Positions 40,917-49,896 of a stretch of 64,000 bases of DNA are shown piece by piece (the first letter of the stretch is position 1; each line of letters begins with the position of its first letter). The stretch is from an uncultured Ruminococcus sp. (GTDB taxonomy: Bacteria; Bacillota; Clostridia; Oscillospirales; Ruminococcaceae), in assembly GCA_910576995.1 (NCBI GenBank), contig CAJTLC010000006.1, positions 62,001-126,000 on the forward strand, given 5' to 3'. Below the pieces are notes generated by a model that was given only the letters and a program-made list of their open reading frames with translations, was not told where the DNA came from and searched no databases. The translations under genes and the position numbers were made by a program.

Positions 40917-41384
40917 TCAATTCAATAAAGCAGTACCTATTGCAAGATATGCCGCAAATCCACTCCAGAACAGATATGGAATATTCAAAAATCCTGCGCT
41001 TCGACTGATTTTAAAAAAGCACGACGTCATAGCGGCTACCAACATTGAAAGAAGAACGGCAATAACAGCGGAGACACTTAATAAACGGAATCGAAAAAAT
41101 ACTATACTCCATGAAAAGTTTACAGCCAACTGAACGAAATAAATTTTAAGCGCAAATTTTGAGCAAAGATTTTCGGAATTATAGATCTTATAGGCAGAAA
41201 TTCCCATGACTGCGTACAAAATTGCCCATACTACAGGAAAAATCCAAGAAGGCGGTGAAAAAGGCGGACGAATTATTTCATTGTAAAATTCGGTAAAATC
41301 TCCTGATATCAGCGCTGATAAAGCCCCTACAAGTTCTGCGGATACCACAAAAATAAACAATTCTGTCCAATTCGTCTTTTTCAT
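40917..41384 (-). CDS. TspO/MBR family protein
   Basis: 155 residues with five membrane segments. The RPPFSPPSWIFPVVWAILYAVMGISAY block and the later AVNFSWSIVFF segment identify the tryptophan-rich sensory protein (TspO/MBR) family, which binds porphyrins and other hydrophobic ligands. A perfect 18-bp palindrome lies 18 bases before its start codon. Confidence 0.92.
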   Translation of the reverse strand: MKKTNWTELFIFVVSAELVGALSALISGDFTEFYNEIIRPPFSPPSWIFPVVWAILYAVMGISAYKIYNSENLCSKFALKIYFVQLAVNFSWSIVFFRFRLLSVSAVIAVLLSMLVAAMTSCFFKISRSAGFLNIPYLFWSGFAAYLAIGTALLN

Positions 41385-41402
41385 AGTTGTACCTCGATTT
41401 CC

Positions 41403-41420
41403 GACGGAAAATTTTCCGTC
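41403..41420. promoter_or_regulatory. Perfect palindrome ahead of tspO
   Basis: GACGGAAAATTTTCCGTC, an 18-bp perfect palindrome between the phosphoesterase stop and the tspO start, both on the minus strand. It could be an operator or a weak terminator without a T run. Confidence 0.45.
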
Positions 41421-41459
41421 AATAGTAGTACATTATATTCTGAATATTTACAATATATA

Positions 41460-42122
41460 CTATTTTAAAGGCGTCACATTGTTGAACATCGCAAAGAATT
41501 TCACGGGAATATGTTTGTCAATATGGCATTTACCAAAAAACCATTTTTCATATTTACAGCTTTTAATGATCTCCTCAAAAAGCGCATGAACTTCTATCCG
41601 CTGAAAAACATCAACACCCAAGCAATCCTTCACAGACGCAGGCGGTTCATGAGTTACCACATAATCTATGGCATTTCCGTTCGCCTTAAGGTTGCTAAGC
41701 GCCTCCATTATCTCGTCATGAGTGGGCTGCTCGCGTTCCCACCAATCACCGTCGCGGCGAAAATCAATATCTTGACTATGACCACCGCCGAATGTAAAAA
41801 TTTTTTTATTTTCGATCGTGTAAACTTGTCCGCGCATAAGATGAACGAGATTCGGCGCAATTACACGTGCCATTCCGCCATTCCAGATGCTTTCCGGAAA
41901 GCTTTCCAGAAGATCGAAATTTTCATGGCATCCGTCAATGAACGCAATATTGTATTCGCAGCTCAAAAGTTTTTTCAATGCTGCTTTCTCACGTCTCGAA
42001 CCGTCCCAGATAAATCCAAAATCACCGCAAATTATAAGCGTATCGCCCTTTTTCAGTTTCTTCATCTGAGGATCTTTGAATCGCGTGATATCTCCGTGAG
42101 TGTCGCCCGTAATATAAATCAT
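41460..42122 (-). CDS. Metallophosphoesterase with substituted metal motifs
   Basis: 220 residues of the calcineurin-like fold: ITGDTHGD (motif I) and ICGDFGFIWDG (motif II) are normal, and THEPP is present. The usual GNHE reads GCHE in IDGCHENFD and the last GHxH reads GKCH in FFGKCHID. Two metal ligands therefore differ from the classic set, so activity or metal choice may be altered. Substrate unknown. Confidence 0.82.
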   Translation of the reverse strand: MIYITGDTHGDITRFKDPQMKKLKKGDTLIICGDFGFIWDGSRREKAALKKLLSCEYNIAFIDGCHENFDLLESFPESIWNGGMARVIAPNLVHLMRGQVYTIENKKIFTFGGGHSQDIDFRRDGDWWEREQPTHDEIMEALSNLKANGNAIDYVVTHEPPASVKDCLGVDVFQRIEVHALFEEIIKSCKYEKWFFGKCHIDKHIPVKFFAMFNNVTPLK

Positions 42123-42221
42123 ATAATTTCCTCCATATTAAGAAATAACTAATTAAATCGCGCCAGACGGCTTGATGTTTAACTGCATATTTAATCAATG
42201 CTTACTTAAAAATATTTTCAG

Positions 42222-42250
42222 TTGACAAATTTATAAAAATGATGTAAAAT
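42222..42250 (+). promoter_or_regulatory. Promoter of the CPBP protease gene
   Basis: TTGACA, 17-base spacer, TAAAAT, 32 bases before the ATG. Confidence 0.78.
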
Positions 42251-42282
42251 AATAGCAGAAATTAATTTACAGGGAGTTAAAA

Positions 42283-43230
42283 ATGTTAAATTATAAGCCC
42301 AAAATGTTTGAAGAATCAAAGAAATCAACCGCCTCCGAAAATCTCATTGTCAACATTCTTGTTTTCATCGGGATTTTTCTTCTAATTCTACTTGCGGAAT
42401 CAGCAATTCCTCTAATCCTATCCTTTGACGAGATACAATCGCAAATTAATTCAGTCGGAACTGCCGATCTTCATACCGCCATGGAAATATCCGCAAGGGT
42501 CAGTATGAAGCCGAAATATCTTATCCCCACGTTGTTCTGCACAGCGTTTGGAACGCTTATCAGTCTTATATACTGCCGTTTTTCAGAAGCGCGCTATATC
42601 AGTTCAATGGGAGTCAGAAAAAATAAAATTTTTACCCACTATTTTCAAGGAATTATAGTTGGACTTGCGATGATGACTGCAATCGTAATGATCTCGCTGA
42701 TTTTCAATATCAACAATATCTTGCTTTGCACAAATATAAATTTTGCATTGATAGCCCTATATTTTCTCGGATTTTTTGTGCAGGGAATGAGCGAAGAATT
42801 TATCTTCCGCGGCTATCTCATGAACACGCTTGGTGGAAAGCATCACACTCTGACAGCTGTTCTGGTCAGCGCAGCTGCATTCAGCCTCGCCCATCTTACA
42901 AATCCCGGATACAACCTGCTGACTTTCATAAACCTGGCTATGTTCGGCGGCTTCGCTTCGCTTTATATGATCTGCTTCGACGATATATGGGGCGTTTGTG
43001 CCATTCATTCGATCTGGAATTTCACGCAGGGCAGTTTATATGGAATCAGCGTCAGCGGCACAGGAAATACAGAATCAATTTTTCGCACTACTGCAAAAAC
43101 ATCTTCTCAAATTCTGAGCGGTGGAGATTTCGGTATCGAAGGCAGCATTATAACTACATTTGTATTAGCTGTCGGAATCTTGGTACTGTTCTTCATGCTG
43201 CGCAGAAAAATCCAACAAAACGAATCATGA
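42283..43230 (+). CDS. CPBP family intramembrane metalloprotease
   Basis: 315 residues, about eight membrane segments. The CPBP/CAAX-protease motifs are SEEFIFRGYLMNTLGG (catalytic Glu pair and Arg), AAAFSLAHLTNPG (metal His) and CAIHSIWNF (second His). Members are linked to bacteriocin self-immunity, protein sorting or prenyl-protein processing; nothing nearby picks one. It converges with the CorC-type gene, with one base between stops. Confidence 0.92.
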   Translation: MLNYKPKMFEESKKSTASENLIVNILVFIGIFLLILLAESAIPLILSFDEIQSQINSVGTADLHTAMEISARVSMKPKYLIPTLFCTAFGTLISLIYCRFSEARYISSMGVRKNKIFTHYFQGIIVGLAMMTAIVMISLIFNINNILLCTNINFALIALYFLGFFVQGMSEEFIFRGYLMNTLGGKHHTLTAVLVSAAAFSLAHLTNPGYNLLTFINLAMFGGFASLYMICFDDIWGVCAIHSIWNFTQGSLYGISVSGTGNTESIFRTTAKTSSQILSGGDFGIEGSIITTFVLAVGILVLFFMLRRKIQQNES

Positions 43231-43231
43231 A

Positions 43232-44503
43232 TTATGATTCATCTGCTTTCTCGTCAGATTCTTCATTGGGATCGCTGATAATTTCTATAAGAACCTTTTC
43301 CACTTTATTTTCATTTACCTGAATTGCAGTAAGGCGGAAAATTCCCGATTCTACAGTCTCGCCTGCATCGGGGATATGTTCCGCAGCATCAGATATCCAA
43401 CCTCCGACCGTACTGTAGTCAGTTGACACCATTTTCTCATCAAGTCCAATTATCTCCAGTAAATCATCAATTTCAGCGTCACCGTCGGATTCGTATTTAT
43501 TTTCATCCACTTTGACGATCTTGTTGACTATCTCGTCATCCTCGTCGTATATCTCGCCTACAAGTTCTTCAATAATGTCTTCAAGAGTTATAATTCCGCG
43601 AGTTCCGCCATACTGATCAGTAACAACAGCAAGATGAATTTTCGCTCTTTGCATCAGTTTCATAGCTTCGCTTATCAGATTTGTATCTGCAATATGCGGA
43701 ACTTCCTGAATGATTTCGCGTATATCGGTTTTGCCTTCCACAAGCATTTTAAAAAACGCCTTGTTAGTGATTATTCCGATAATATTGTCGAGACTTTTTT
43801 CGTAAACAGGCATTCTGGAATACATTTCATTTCCAAAAATTCTCTTTATCTCATCAATTGAATCAGTTATCTCAACTCCGATGACCTTTACACGGGGAAT
43901 AAGTATTTCGCCAACGGTGATCTCGTCGAAATCAAGCGCGCTTTTCACAAGTTCGCTCTCCTGTTCCTCAATTATCCCCTCTTCTTCAATTTCGTCAATC
44001 ATATATTTAAGTTCGTCTTCGGTAACAGTCGGCGATTCTCCGCCTTTGAAAATGGAGGACATTTTATTAAGTATCCAGACGCAGGGCTTTAACACGATAA
44101 CAAGCACGGAAAGCGGCGTTGCAAAAAGCAAAGCCAATTTTTCAGCATTTCTTTTTGCATAAGATTTCGGCAATACTTCGCAAAATATCAGAACCAGAAC
44201 CGTAACGACTACCGTTGAAATTCCCGCCCCGCTGCTGCCGAAAAAGCTTACAAAAATAAGCGTGCTTACCGAAGATGTAGCAATATTAACTATGTTGTTT
44301 CCGATAAGCACGGCAGTAAGTACATCATCAAAACGATTAGCAAGTTTTAATGCCTTAGCAGCTTTTTTATTTCCCTGAGCCTCATAATTTTTCAATCTGA
44401 GTTTATTAACGCTGGAGTAAGCGGTTTCAGTACTTGAAAACAGCGCTGAAAAAACCATCATAACTATCACAAGAGATATTTTAATTATTATTGAACTGTC
44501 CAT
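43232..44503 (-). CDS. CNNM/CorC (HlyC-type) domain protein
   Basis: 423 residues: an N-terminal CNNM membrane domain of about four segments (FSALFSSTETAYSSVNKLRL; VLTAVLIGNNIVNIATSS; IFCEVLPKSYAKRNAE), a CBS pair (~205-330; VGEILIPRVKVIGV; AVVTDQYGGTRGIITLEDIIEELVGEI) and a C-terminal CorC_HlyC domain (DYSTVGGWISDAAEHIPDAGETVES). These proteins are implicated in Mg2+ or other divalent cation transport. An acidic tail ends the protein. Confidence 0.94.
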   Translation of the reverse strand: MDSSIIIKISLVIVMMVFSALFSSTETAYSSVNKLRLKNYEAQGNKKAAKALKLANRFDDVLTAVLIGNNIVNIATSSVSTLIFVSFFGSSGAGISTVVVTVLVLIFCEVLPKSYAKRNAEKLALLFATPLSVLVIVLKPCVWILNKMSSIFKGGESPTVTEDELKYMIDEIEEEGIIEEQESELVKSALDFDEITVGEILIPRVKVIGVEITDSIDEIKRIFGNEMYSRMPVYEKSLDNIIGIITNKAFFKMLVEGKTDIREIIQEVPHIADTNLISEAMKLMQRAKIHLAVVTDQYGGTRGIITLEDIIEELVGEIYDEDDEIVNKIVKVDENKYESDGDAEIDDLLEIIGLDEKMVSTDYSTVGGWISDAAEHIPDAGETVESGIFRLTAIQVNENKVEKVLIEIISDPNEESDEKADES

Positions 44504-44542
44504 AAAGATCCTTTCTGTTTTAATATGTAAAAATTATAAAAC

Positions 44543-44590
44543 AAGAAAGCCTCGCCGACAATTCACTTAAACTGACCGCAAAGCTTTCTT
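44543..44590 (-). terminator. Terminator of tRNA-Ser
   Basis: AAGAAAGC and GCTTTCTT arms close a structured loop, followed on the minus strand by GTTTTATAATTTTT. Confidence 0.75.
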
Positions 44591-44595
44591 AATTC

Positions 44596-44689
44596 TGGCG
44601 GAGACGGTGGGATTCGAACCCACGTGCCGGCTCATCACCGACAAAACGATTTCGAGTCGTTCTCGTTACGACCACTTCGATACGTCTCC
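44596..44689 (-). tRNA. tRNA-Ser (anticodon CGA)
   Basis: Read on the minus strand: acceptor GGAGACG pairs with CGTCTCC, then discriminator G and encoded CCA. The anticodon arm AACGA-CTCGAAA-TCGTT gives anticodon CGA (codon UCG). A long variable arm (TTTTGTCGGTGATGAGCCGGC region) marks it as class II, as for serine. The T loop is TTCGAAT. Confidence 0.95.
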
Positions 44690-44741
44690 GTATTTTTGGA
44701 ATTTAACAGAAAGTCGATCCCCTTTCCAAAATCCGTATATT

Positions 44742-44770
44742 ATTATAACATACCTTTCAAAAAAAATCAA
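44742..44770 (-). promoter_or_regulatory. Promoter of tRNA-Ser
   Basis: On the minus strand TTGATT (44770-44765), 17-base spacer, TATAAT (44747-44742). Confidence 0.75.
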
Positions 44771-44809
44771 GAGGTTTTAAAAAAATAAATATAATAACAA
44801 TTTTCCCGC

Positions 44810-44838
44810 TTGACTTTCTGGAATATCTGCGATATAAT
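44810..44838 (+). promoter_or_regulatory. SigA-type promoter of smpB
   Basis: TTGACT, 17-base spacer, TATAAT, 31 bases before the smpB start and divergent from the tRNA promoter. Confidence 0.82.
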
Positions 44839-44869
44839 TAGAATAATAATTGGATTGGAGATTAATTAT

Positions 44870-45334
44870 ATGCGTTCAAAAGGAACTAAAACTATAGCTG
44901 AAAACCGCAAGGCGCGCCATGAGTATTTCGTACTCGAATCCTACGAAGCAGGCATAGAATTGGTTGGCACTGAGGTAAAATCTATTCGTCAGGGTGCTGT
45001 CAACCTTAAAGACGCGTGGTGTTCGATCGATAAGGGTGAAATTTTCGTTAGGGGGATGCATATTTCGCCTTATGAAAAGGGCAATATTTTTAATCGCGAC
45101 CCCATGCGCATAAGAAAACTTCTTATGCACAAGCGCGAGATCAACAAGCTTTTCGGCACTGTTAAACAAGACGGTCTTTCGCTGATTCCGCTGAGTATTT
45201 ATTTTAAGGATTCGCGTGTGAAGATGCAGATTGGTCTATGCAAAGGCAAAAAGCTTTATGATAAGCGCGCCGACGCCGCAAAACGCGACGCTAACCGCGA
45301 AATTGACAGAACCATGAAAATCCGCAGCAGATAA
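44870..45334 (+). CDS. smpB: SsrA-binding protein SmpB
   Basis: 154 residues from the ATG at 44870 (TTGGAG upstream). ENRKARHEYFVLESYEAGIELVGTEVKSIRQG, LLMHKREINKLFG, and a basic tail YDKRADAAKRDANREIDRTMK are SmpB. It brings tmRNA to stalled ribosomes for trans-translation. The tmRNA gene itself is not seen in the window. Followed by the SGNH gene after 15 bases. Confidence 0.96.
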   Translation: MRSKGTKTIAENRKARHEYFVLESYEAGIELVGTEVKSIRQGAVNLKDAWCSIDKGEIFVRGMHISPYEKGNIFNRDPMRIRKLLMHKREINKLFGTVKQDGLSLIPLSIYFKDSRVKMQIGLCKGKKLYDKRADAAKRDANREIDRTMKIRSR

Positions 45335-45349
45335 ATTCGGAGGCAATTT

Positions 45350-46360
45350 ATGTTTAGAAAAATTTTCACTGCCGCATTCTCGCTTTGTACAGTCGTGTGT
45401 CTTTGCGGTTGCAGCCTGACCGAGCGTGACATTATCGAGACGCAGCATAAAGCTGATATCCCCCCCCGTATGCTTTTTCTTGGAGATTCAATCGCCGCAG
45501 GTTATGGTCTGGACGGATATACTTCTTCCGATAACTACAACTGCAATTCTTATTCAAATATTCTGAAAGAACGCTATACAGCGGAATTCGGCGATAATAT
45601 CAAACATGAAATGCGGAATCTCGCCGTGAGCGGAGATACTTCCGACGATCTGCTAGAACTTATCGACAGCGGCAAGCTTGATTCTGAACTTGCTAACAGT
45701 GAAGCAGTAGTTGTTTCTATCGGCGGAAACGATATGCTTCATATAATGTTTGATCTATTCAAAGACTTGGGTATCGAATCGAAAGATTCTTTTGATCTTG
45801 ATTCAATTGATCTTCTCGGCGCTGCCGCGTCGCTCATCACAATGGATTCCGAGATCGATGAAGCGCTGAATCAATATGAAATCAACCTTCAAGAAATTTC
45901 CGCAAAGCTTAACGAAAAATCCGACGGAACTATTTATATACAGACTCTTTATAATCCTCTCGAAACTTTTGATAATATTTCTGTTGTAGTTGAATTTTCC
46001 GATGAAAAAATCGGCAGATTCAATGAAATAATCAAAAATAACGCGGGCGAAAATTATAAAGTCATCGATGTTGCCGCTGACTTTGAGGGAAAATGCAATG
46101 AACTTACGCGCATAGGCAGTATGGATATTCACCCCAACGAAGAGGGGCATAAAGTCATCGCCGAATGCGTCGACTCCGCGTTCAGAGCTACGGGATTTTC
46201 ATATACAACGTCAGAATACGGAGAACCTTATCTTACGCTGAGTTCGATTCTCCTGATTTTAGGCGGAATCTGCGCGATGCTTCTGGTAGTTATGATTATA
46301 ATACCCAAGATGTTCAAAAATACTGATCAGATTGATAAGAAGAAAAAATCTGAGAAATAA
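45350..46360 (+). CDS. SGNH/GDSL-family esterase-like lipoprotein with C-terminal membrane anchor
   Basis: 336 residues. Lipoprotein signal with lipobox LCGC (Cys ~21). Block I is LFLGDSIAAGYGL with the nucleophile Ser, block III is SIGGNDML, and block V is DIHPNEEGHKV with the Asp and His. The C-terminus has a membrane helix (~300-325) and a lysine-rich end, so it would be held both by lipid and by a helix. TesA-like lysophospholipase or carbohydrate esterase activity is possible; the substrate is unknown. Confidence 0.88.
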   Translation: MFRKIFTAAFSLCTVVCLCGCSLTERDIIETQHKADIPPRMLFLGDSIAAGYGLDGYTSSDNYNCNSYSNILKERYTAEFGDNIKHEMRNLAVSGDTSDDLLELIDSGKLDSELANSEAVVVSIGGNDMLHIMFDLFKDLGIESKDSFDLDSIDLLGAAASLITMDSEIDEALNQYEINLQEISAKLNEKSDGTIYIQTLYNPLETFDNISVVVEFSDEKIGRFNEIIKNNAGENYKVIDVAADFEGKCNELTRIGSMDIHPNEEGHKVIAECVDSAFRATGFSYTTSEYGEPYLTLSSILLILGGICAMLLVVMIIIPKMFKNTDQIDKKKKSEK

Positions 46361-46362
46361 AC

Positions 46363-46408
46363 AAATCCGCATCGACGACGAGAAAAATGTTCGTCGATGC
46401 GGATTTTT
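46363..46408. terminator. Bidirectional terminator between the SGNH gene and the his operon
   Basis: AAATCCGCATCGACGA and TCGTCGATGCGGATTT, a 16-bp stem with A and T tracts. Confidence 0.93.
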
Positions 46409-46415
46409 GCATAAT

Positions 46416-46754
46416 TCAGCTATTTTTGTCTACGGTGTGGAATTTTTTCAGATTACCGATCTTTTCATTGCGCTCGTCAAGCACTTTTTCAACATCAGAC
46501 CATTCAAGCCCCTGATTTACGCAAAGTACCATAACATGATACAAAAGATCGTTGATCTCGTTCTTCAATTCATCATTATCTCCGTTTTTCGCGGCAATTA
46601 CAGTTTCGGTCGCTTCCTCGCCGATTTTCTTGCAGATTTTATCGACGCCCTTGTCAAAAAGATAACAAGTATAGGAATTTTCGGCGGCAGTTCCGTTTTC
46701 GTACTGCTTTCTTCTTTCCTTGATTACCTCAAAAATTTCTTCATATAAACTCAT
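46416..46754 (-). CDS. hisE: Phosphoribosyl-ATP pyrophosphatase
   Basis: 112 residues from the ATG at 46754, one base after the hisI stop (TGATATG). The MazG-like helical motif KIGEEATETVIAAKNGDNDELKNEINDLLYH is diagnostic. It removes pyrophosphate from PR-ATP, step two of histidine synthesis. Last gene of the operon; the strong terminator follows. Confidence 0.96.
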   Translation of the reverse strand: MSLYEEIFEVIKERRKQYENGTAAENSYTCYLFDKGVDKICKKIGEEATETVIAAKNGDNDELKNEINDLLYHVMVLCVNQGLEWSDVEKVLDERNEKIGNLKKFHTVDKNS

Positions 46755-46755
46755 A

Positions 46756-47103
46756 TCAATCATTCTCCTCATTATAAATTTCATTGAAAAAGCAGCTATA
46801 GCTTCCCGTATGACAGGCAACTCCCGTCTGCTCAACATTCACCAGCAGCGTATCGTTATCGCAGTCGCCGTAAATAGATACGACTTTCTGCAAATGCCCC
46901 GAAGTCGCGCCTTTATTCCAATACTCCTGACGAGATCTGCTCCAGAACCAAGTATAGCCCGTCTCCAAAGTCTTTCGCAGGCTCTCCTTATTCATGTACG
47001 CAAGCATCAGCACCGTTTTTGTGTTGACCTCATAGCAAATCGCGGGGATAAGTTCTCCCTTGACAAAAAATTTGTCGAGATCATTCATATCAATTTTGAT
47101 CAT
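46756..47103 (-). CDS. hisI: Phosphoribosyl-AMP cyclohydrolase
   Basis: 115 residues. LMLAYMNKESLRKTLETGYTWFWSRSRQEYWNKGATSGH and the zinc Cys pair in DCDNDTLL and GVACHTGSYSCFF match HisI. Separate hisI and hisE genes here, not the fused form. Overlaps the SdpI-family gene upstream by 14 bases. Confidence 0.96.
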   Translation of the reverse strand: MIKIDMNDLDKFFVKGELIPAICYEVNTKTVLMLAYMNKESLRKTLETGYTWFWSRSRQEYWNKGATSGHLQKVVSIYGDCDNDTLLVNVEQTGVACHTGSYSCFFNEIYNEEND

Positions 47104-47476
47104 TATTATTTTCCTTTGCTAAAAATTTTTTCAATTTGCTTTCCACATATGGAATTACTATCACACACATGACAGCAACGACGCAATTAATGATAATTGA
47201 AGCTCCTATTGCAACTTCCGCACCGAAAATAAAATATAAAGCCAAAATTACGGCGCATGAAACTATAGATGCTGTAATTCCCCCATAAATCAGGATTTTC
47301 GCACATAATTTATTGGCAAAGACCCATGCTTCCCGACTGCTCATTGATCTGCTTGTACGATATCCAAACCAATTATTTATTTGACAGTTTGAATTTTTCT
47401 TTAAGATAAATCCGCAAACTATTACTACGATCTCAGCAAGTATTGATGTTATCGTTGTGAGTATTAAGTTCACCAT
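47090..47476 (-). CDS. SdpI family membrane protein
   Basis: 128 residues from the ATG at 47476 (ATAGGAGAAATT). Three membrane segments (~5-28, 60-85, 90-112) and the family block INNWFGYRTSRSMSSREAWVFANK. SdpI of Bacillus gives immunity to the SDP toxin; most relatives have unknown roles. It lies inside the his operon, between a GNAT gene and hisI. Confidence 0.85.
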   Translation of the reverse strand: MVNLILTTITSILAEIVVIVCGFILKKNSNCQINNWFGYRTSRSMSSREAWVFANKLCAKILIYGGITASIVSCAVILALYFIFGAEVAIGASIIINCVVAVMCVIVIPYVESKLKKFLAKENNNDQN

Positions 47477-47493
47477 AATTTCTCCTATTCGAA

Positions 47494-47898
47494 TCAAGTC
47501 CAGAGCGATGTTATAAACATCGGGCTGGAATCGTTCGATTTTTTAAATCCGCATCTTTCATAAAAATTAAGTTCTGCGTCATATGCAACCAAAACTATCC
47601 TAAGATAATCGGTATACTTTTCCTTGATTTTTGAAACAAGTTCGCGCCCGATACCTTTTCCCTGATATTCGGGATTTACAAGCAGATAATGAACATAAGC
47701 AGTCATGATTCCGTCGTCCATCGCGCATATCATGCCCACAAGTTTATCATTATCCCAAGCGGAATAGACTGTTTCAAAATTTCTCATCGCTGTAACAAGC
47801 TTATCAGGATAATGCCCCGACGACCACTCAACGGACAAAAACAAATCCTGAAGCTGTTCTGCGCTGAATTCGTGAATATCTCTGTAAATTATATTCAT
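47494..47898 (-). CDS. GNAT family N-acetyltransferase
   Basis: 134 residues. Acetyl-CoA motif VNPEYQGKGIGRELVSKI and the end motif AELNFYERCGFKKSN are clear. Substrate unknown. Overlaps the upstream ATPase gene by four bases and sits inside the his operon. Confidence 0.9.
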   Translation of the reverse strand: MNIIYRDIHEFSAEQLQDLFLSVEWSSGHYPDKLVTAMRNFETVYSAWDNDKLVGMICAMDDGIMTAYVHYLLVNPEYQGKGIGRELVSKIKEKYTDYLRIVLVAYDAELNFYERCGFKKSNDSSPMFITSLWT

Positions 47899-48656
47899 AT
47901 TTCTTCCTCGCTTTCAAATAAATACTTCATCATTCGCTGCGGATTTTCGATAAAACGTCTCATCACGGTATATGTTTCCGTATCCTCATATTTTGTTTCG
48001 GCAATTCCATTCTCGTTTAATTCATAGATCAGCGAATCAGAATAAGCGAGAATTATCGGCGAATGAGTAGCTATTATAAACTGCGAATTCTTATTTGCAA
48101 GATCATGTATGAGCGTAAGAAGCGACATCTGCCGCATTGGAGATAACGCGGCTTCGGGTTCGTCGAGAATATACAAACCGTTACCCCCAAAGCGATTCGC
48201 TATCAACGAAAAGAAGCTTTCTCCGTGAGACTGCTTATGAAGAGATCTTCCGCCGTAGCTTTCAATAATTTTCGGAGAAGAGGCGGACATTTCATCAAGC
48301 CGATCAATATAGGTCGCAGCATTATAAAAGCTTTCCGCACGAAGAAAAAATCCGTCATCGGGTCGGTCAAAGCTGCGTATAAGTCTGATATGGTCGAAAA
48401 GTCCAGAATGCGTTTCATTTGTCGAGAAAGAGAAATTCAGCGAACCGCCCTCTGCGTTAAAACCAAATTTTAAGGCTATTGCTTCAAGGAGCGTAGATTT
48501 GCCGCTGCCGTTCTCGCCAACAAAAAACGTTGCTTTCTCATGGAATTTAAGTTCCTCCATTCGTTCAAGATGCCTGACGACTGGAAGCTTGCTGATATAT
48601 GTATTGCCTCTCGAAACATCTGTCATGCGCAAACCTCTTATGTATCTGCCATCCAT
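47895..48656 (-). CDS. AAA-type ATPase, COG3910-like
   Basis: 253 residues if started at the ATG at 48656, just after the hisF stop; an open frame to 48692 would overlap hisF. Walker A VGENGSGKST, a HGESFFSL signature-like motif, Walker B LYILDEPEAAL and a THSPI switch His show an ABC/SMC-like ATPase of the small predicted-ATPase class with no long coiled coil. Role unknown. Confidence 0.85.
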   Translation of the reverse strand: MDGRYIRGLRMTDVSRGNTYISKLPVVRHLERMEELKFHEKATFFVGENGSGKSTLLEAIALKFGFNAEGGSLNFSFSTNETHSGLFDHIRLIRSFDRPDDGFFLRAESFYNAATYIDRLDEMSASSPKIIESYGGRSLHKQSHGESFFSLIANRFGGNGLYILDEPEAALSPMRQMSLLTLIHDLANKNSQFIIATHSPIILAYSDSLIYELNENGIAETKYEDTETYTVMRRFIENPQRMMKYLFESEEEI

Positions 48657-48661
48657 TACCT

Positions 48662-49417
48662 TTATCGCACAATAACGCCCTTGCTTCGGCAATGAGCCTT
48701 GACCTGCTGAACAGTCAACTCTTTAAAATGGAACAGCGAGGCAGCCAATGCCGCAGTTGCGCCCGTTTTCTCAAAAACTTCCGAAAAATCGTCAAGCTTA
48801 CCTGCTCCGCCGCTGGCGATAACGGGGATTTGGCAATTATTGCAGACCGCTTTCAGCATTTCAATATCGAATCCCTCCTTAGTTCCGTCCGCGTCAATAG
48901 AATTCAGGCATATCTCCCCTGCTCCCAGCTTCTCAATCTGATGAACCCAGTCGATAAGGTCGATTCCCATATCAACTCTGCCGCCGTTTATGTACACCGT
49001 CCACTTGTGATCGTCATTTTTTTTAGCGTCGATTCCCACGCAGATGCACTGACTGCCGAAAATATCCGCTCCGTCCTTGATAAGCTGCGGATTCTTAACA
49101 GCCTGAGAATTCACCGAAACCTTATCCGCGCCTGCGCGCAAAGTTTCACGAATATCGTTAACCGTCTTGATTCCTCCGCCAACTGTCAAGGGGACGAAAA
49201 CTTTTTTGGCAGTTTCTCTCACAACGTCAAGGAAAACTCCCCTGCCCTCAAACGACGCCGTAATATCGTAAAAAACTATCTCGTCCGCGCCCTGCTTATC
49301 GTATTCTGCGGCGCATTCGACAGGATCGCCAACATCGCGGATTCCCTCGAAATTAACGCCTTTTACCACCTTGCCGTTGCGAACGTCAAGACATGGGATT
49401 ATTCTTTTTGCAAGCAT
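48662..49417 (-). CDS. hisF: Imidazole glycerol phosphate synthase, cyclase subunit
   Basis: 251 residues, (beta/alpha)8 barrel. RIIPCLDVRNGKVVKGVNFEGIRDVGDP, the catalytic Asp in VGIDAKK and the second phosphate loop VIASGGAGKLDD are HisF. It pairs with HisH, encoded 3.5 kb upstream across an insertion of four other genes. Confidence 0.97.
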   Translation of the reverse strand: MLAKRIIPCLDVRNGKVVKGVNFEGIRDVGDPVECAAEYDKQGADEIVFYDITASFEGRGVFLDVVRETAKKVFVPLTVGGGIKTVNDIRETLRAGADKVSVNSQAVKNPQLIKDGADIFGSQCICVGIDAKKNDDHKWTVYINGGRVDMGIDLIDWVHQIEKLGAGEICLNSIDADGTKEGFDIEMLKAVCNNCQIPVIASGGAGKLDDFSEVFEKTGATAALAASLFHFKELTVQQVKAHCRSKGVIVR

Positions 49418-49428
49418 TTTCCAACCTC

Positions 49429-49875
49429 CTATTTAAAAAATTTAAACAATGAAACATGATCTTCTATCTCGGCAAAACCGTTTTTTTGATAAAAATGATA
49501 CGCCGGAACAGTTCTTTCCGTTTGAAGAAAAATATGCGTTATCTCTTTACTTTCCGCATATTCCTCAATTTTTCTTAAAAAATCAGTCCCCAGACCTTGT
49601 CCCTGTAATTCCGTTTCAATGCAGAATTCAAAAATATAATACTCCGTTCCCGCGCACCAATGCATGACATAACCTAAAGACAAGCCAATCAATTTGCTGT
49701 CGTCAAACAATCCCAAAGATAATGAATTGTTATTCCCTATCAGATCATAAATATATTTATGAAGCTGAACGGAATCGCTCCAATCATCATTCCACGGTTC
49801 AATCGAAAAAATATTAAAAAACAGCGTTTTTATCTCTTCGATTTGATATATACACAACTCCTTAATTTCAATCAC
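49429..49875 (-). CDS. GNAT family N-acetyltransferase
   Basis: 148 residues. CIETELQGQGLGTDFLRKIEEYA is the acetyl-CoA site and VPAYHFYQKNGFAEIEDHVSLFKFF the C-terminal strand pair. Twelve bases separate it from hisF, so it is in the same transcript. Substrate unknown. Confidence 0.9.
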   Translation of the reverse strand: MIEIKELCIYQIEEIKTLFFNIFSIEPWNDDWSDSVQLHKYIYDLIGNNNSLSLGLFDDSKLIGLSLGYVMHWCAGTEYYIFEFCIETELQGQGLGTDFLRKIEEYAESKEITHIFLQTERTVPAYHFYQKNGFAEIEDHVSLFKFFK

Positions 49876-49896
49876 ATTCTCTGTCTCCTTAGGCAG

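Noticed and set aside
48599..49459. 286-codon plus-strand open frame opposite hisF
   Set aside because: Antisense shadow of hisF, which has a complete set of family motifs.
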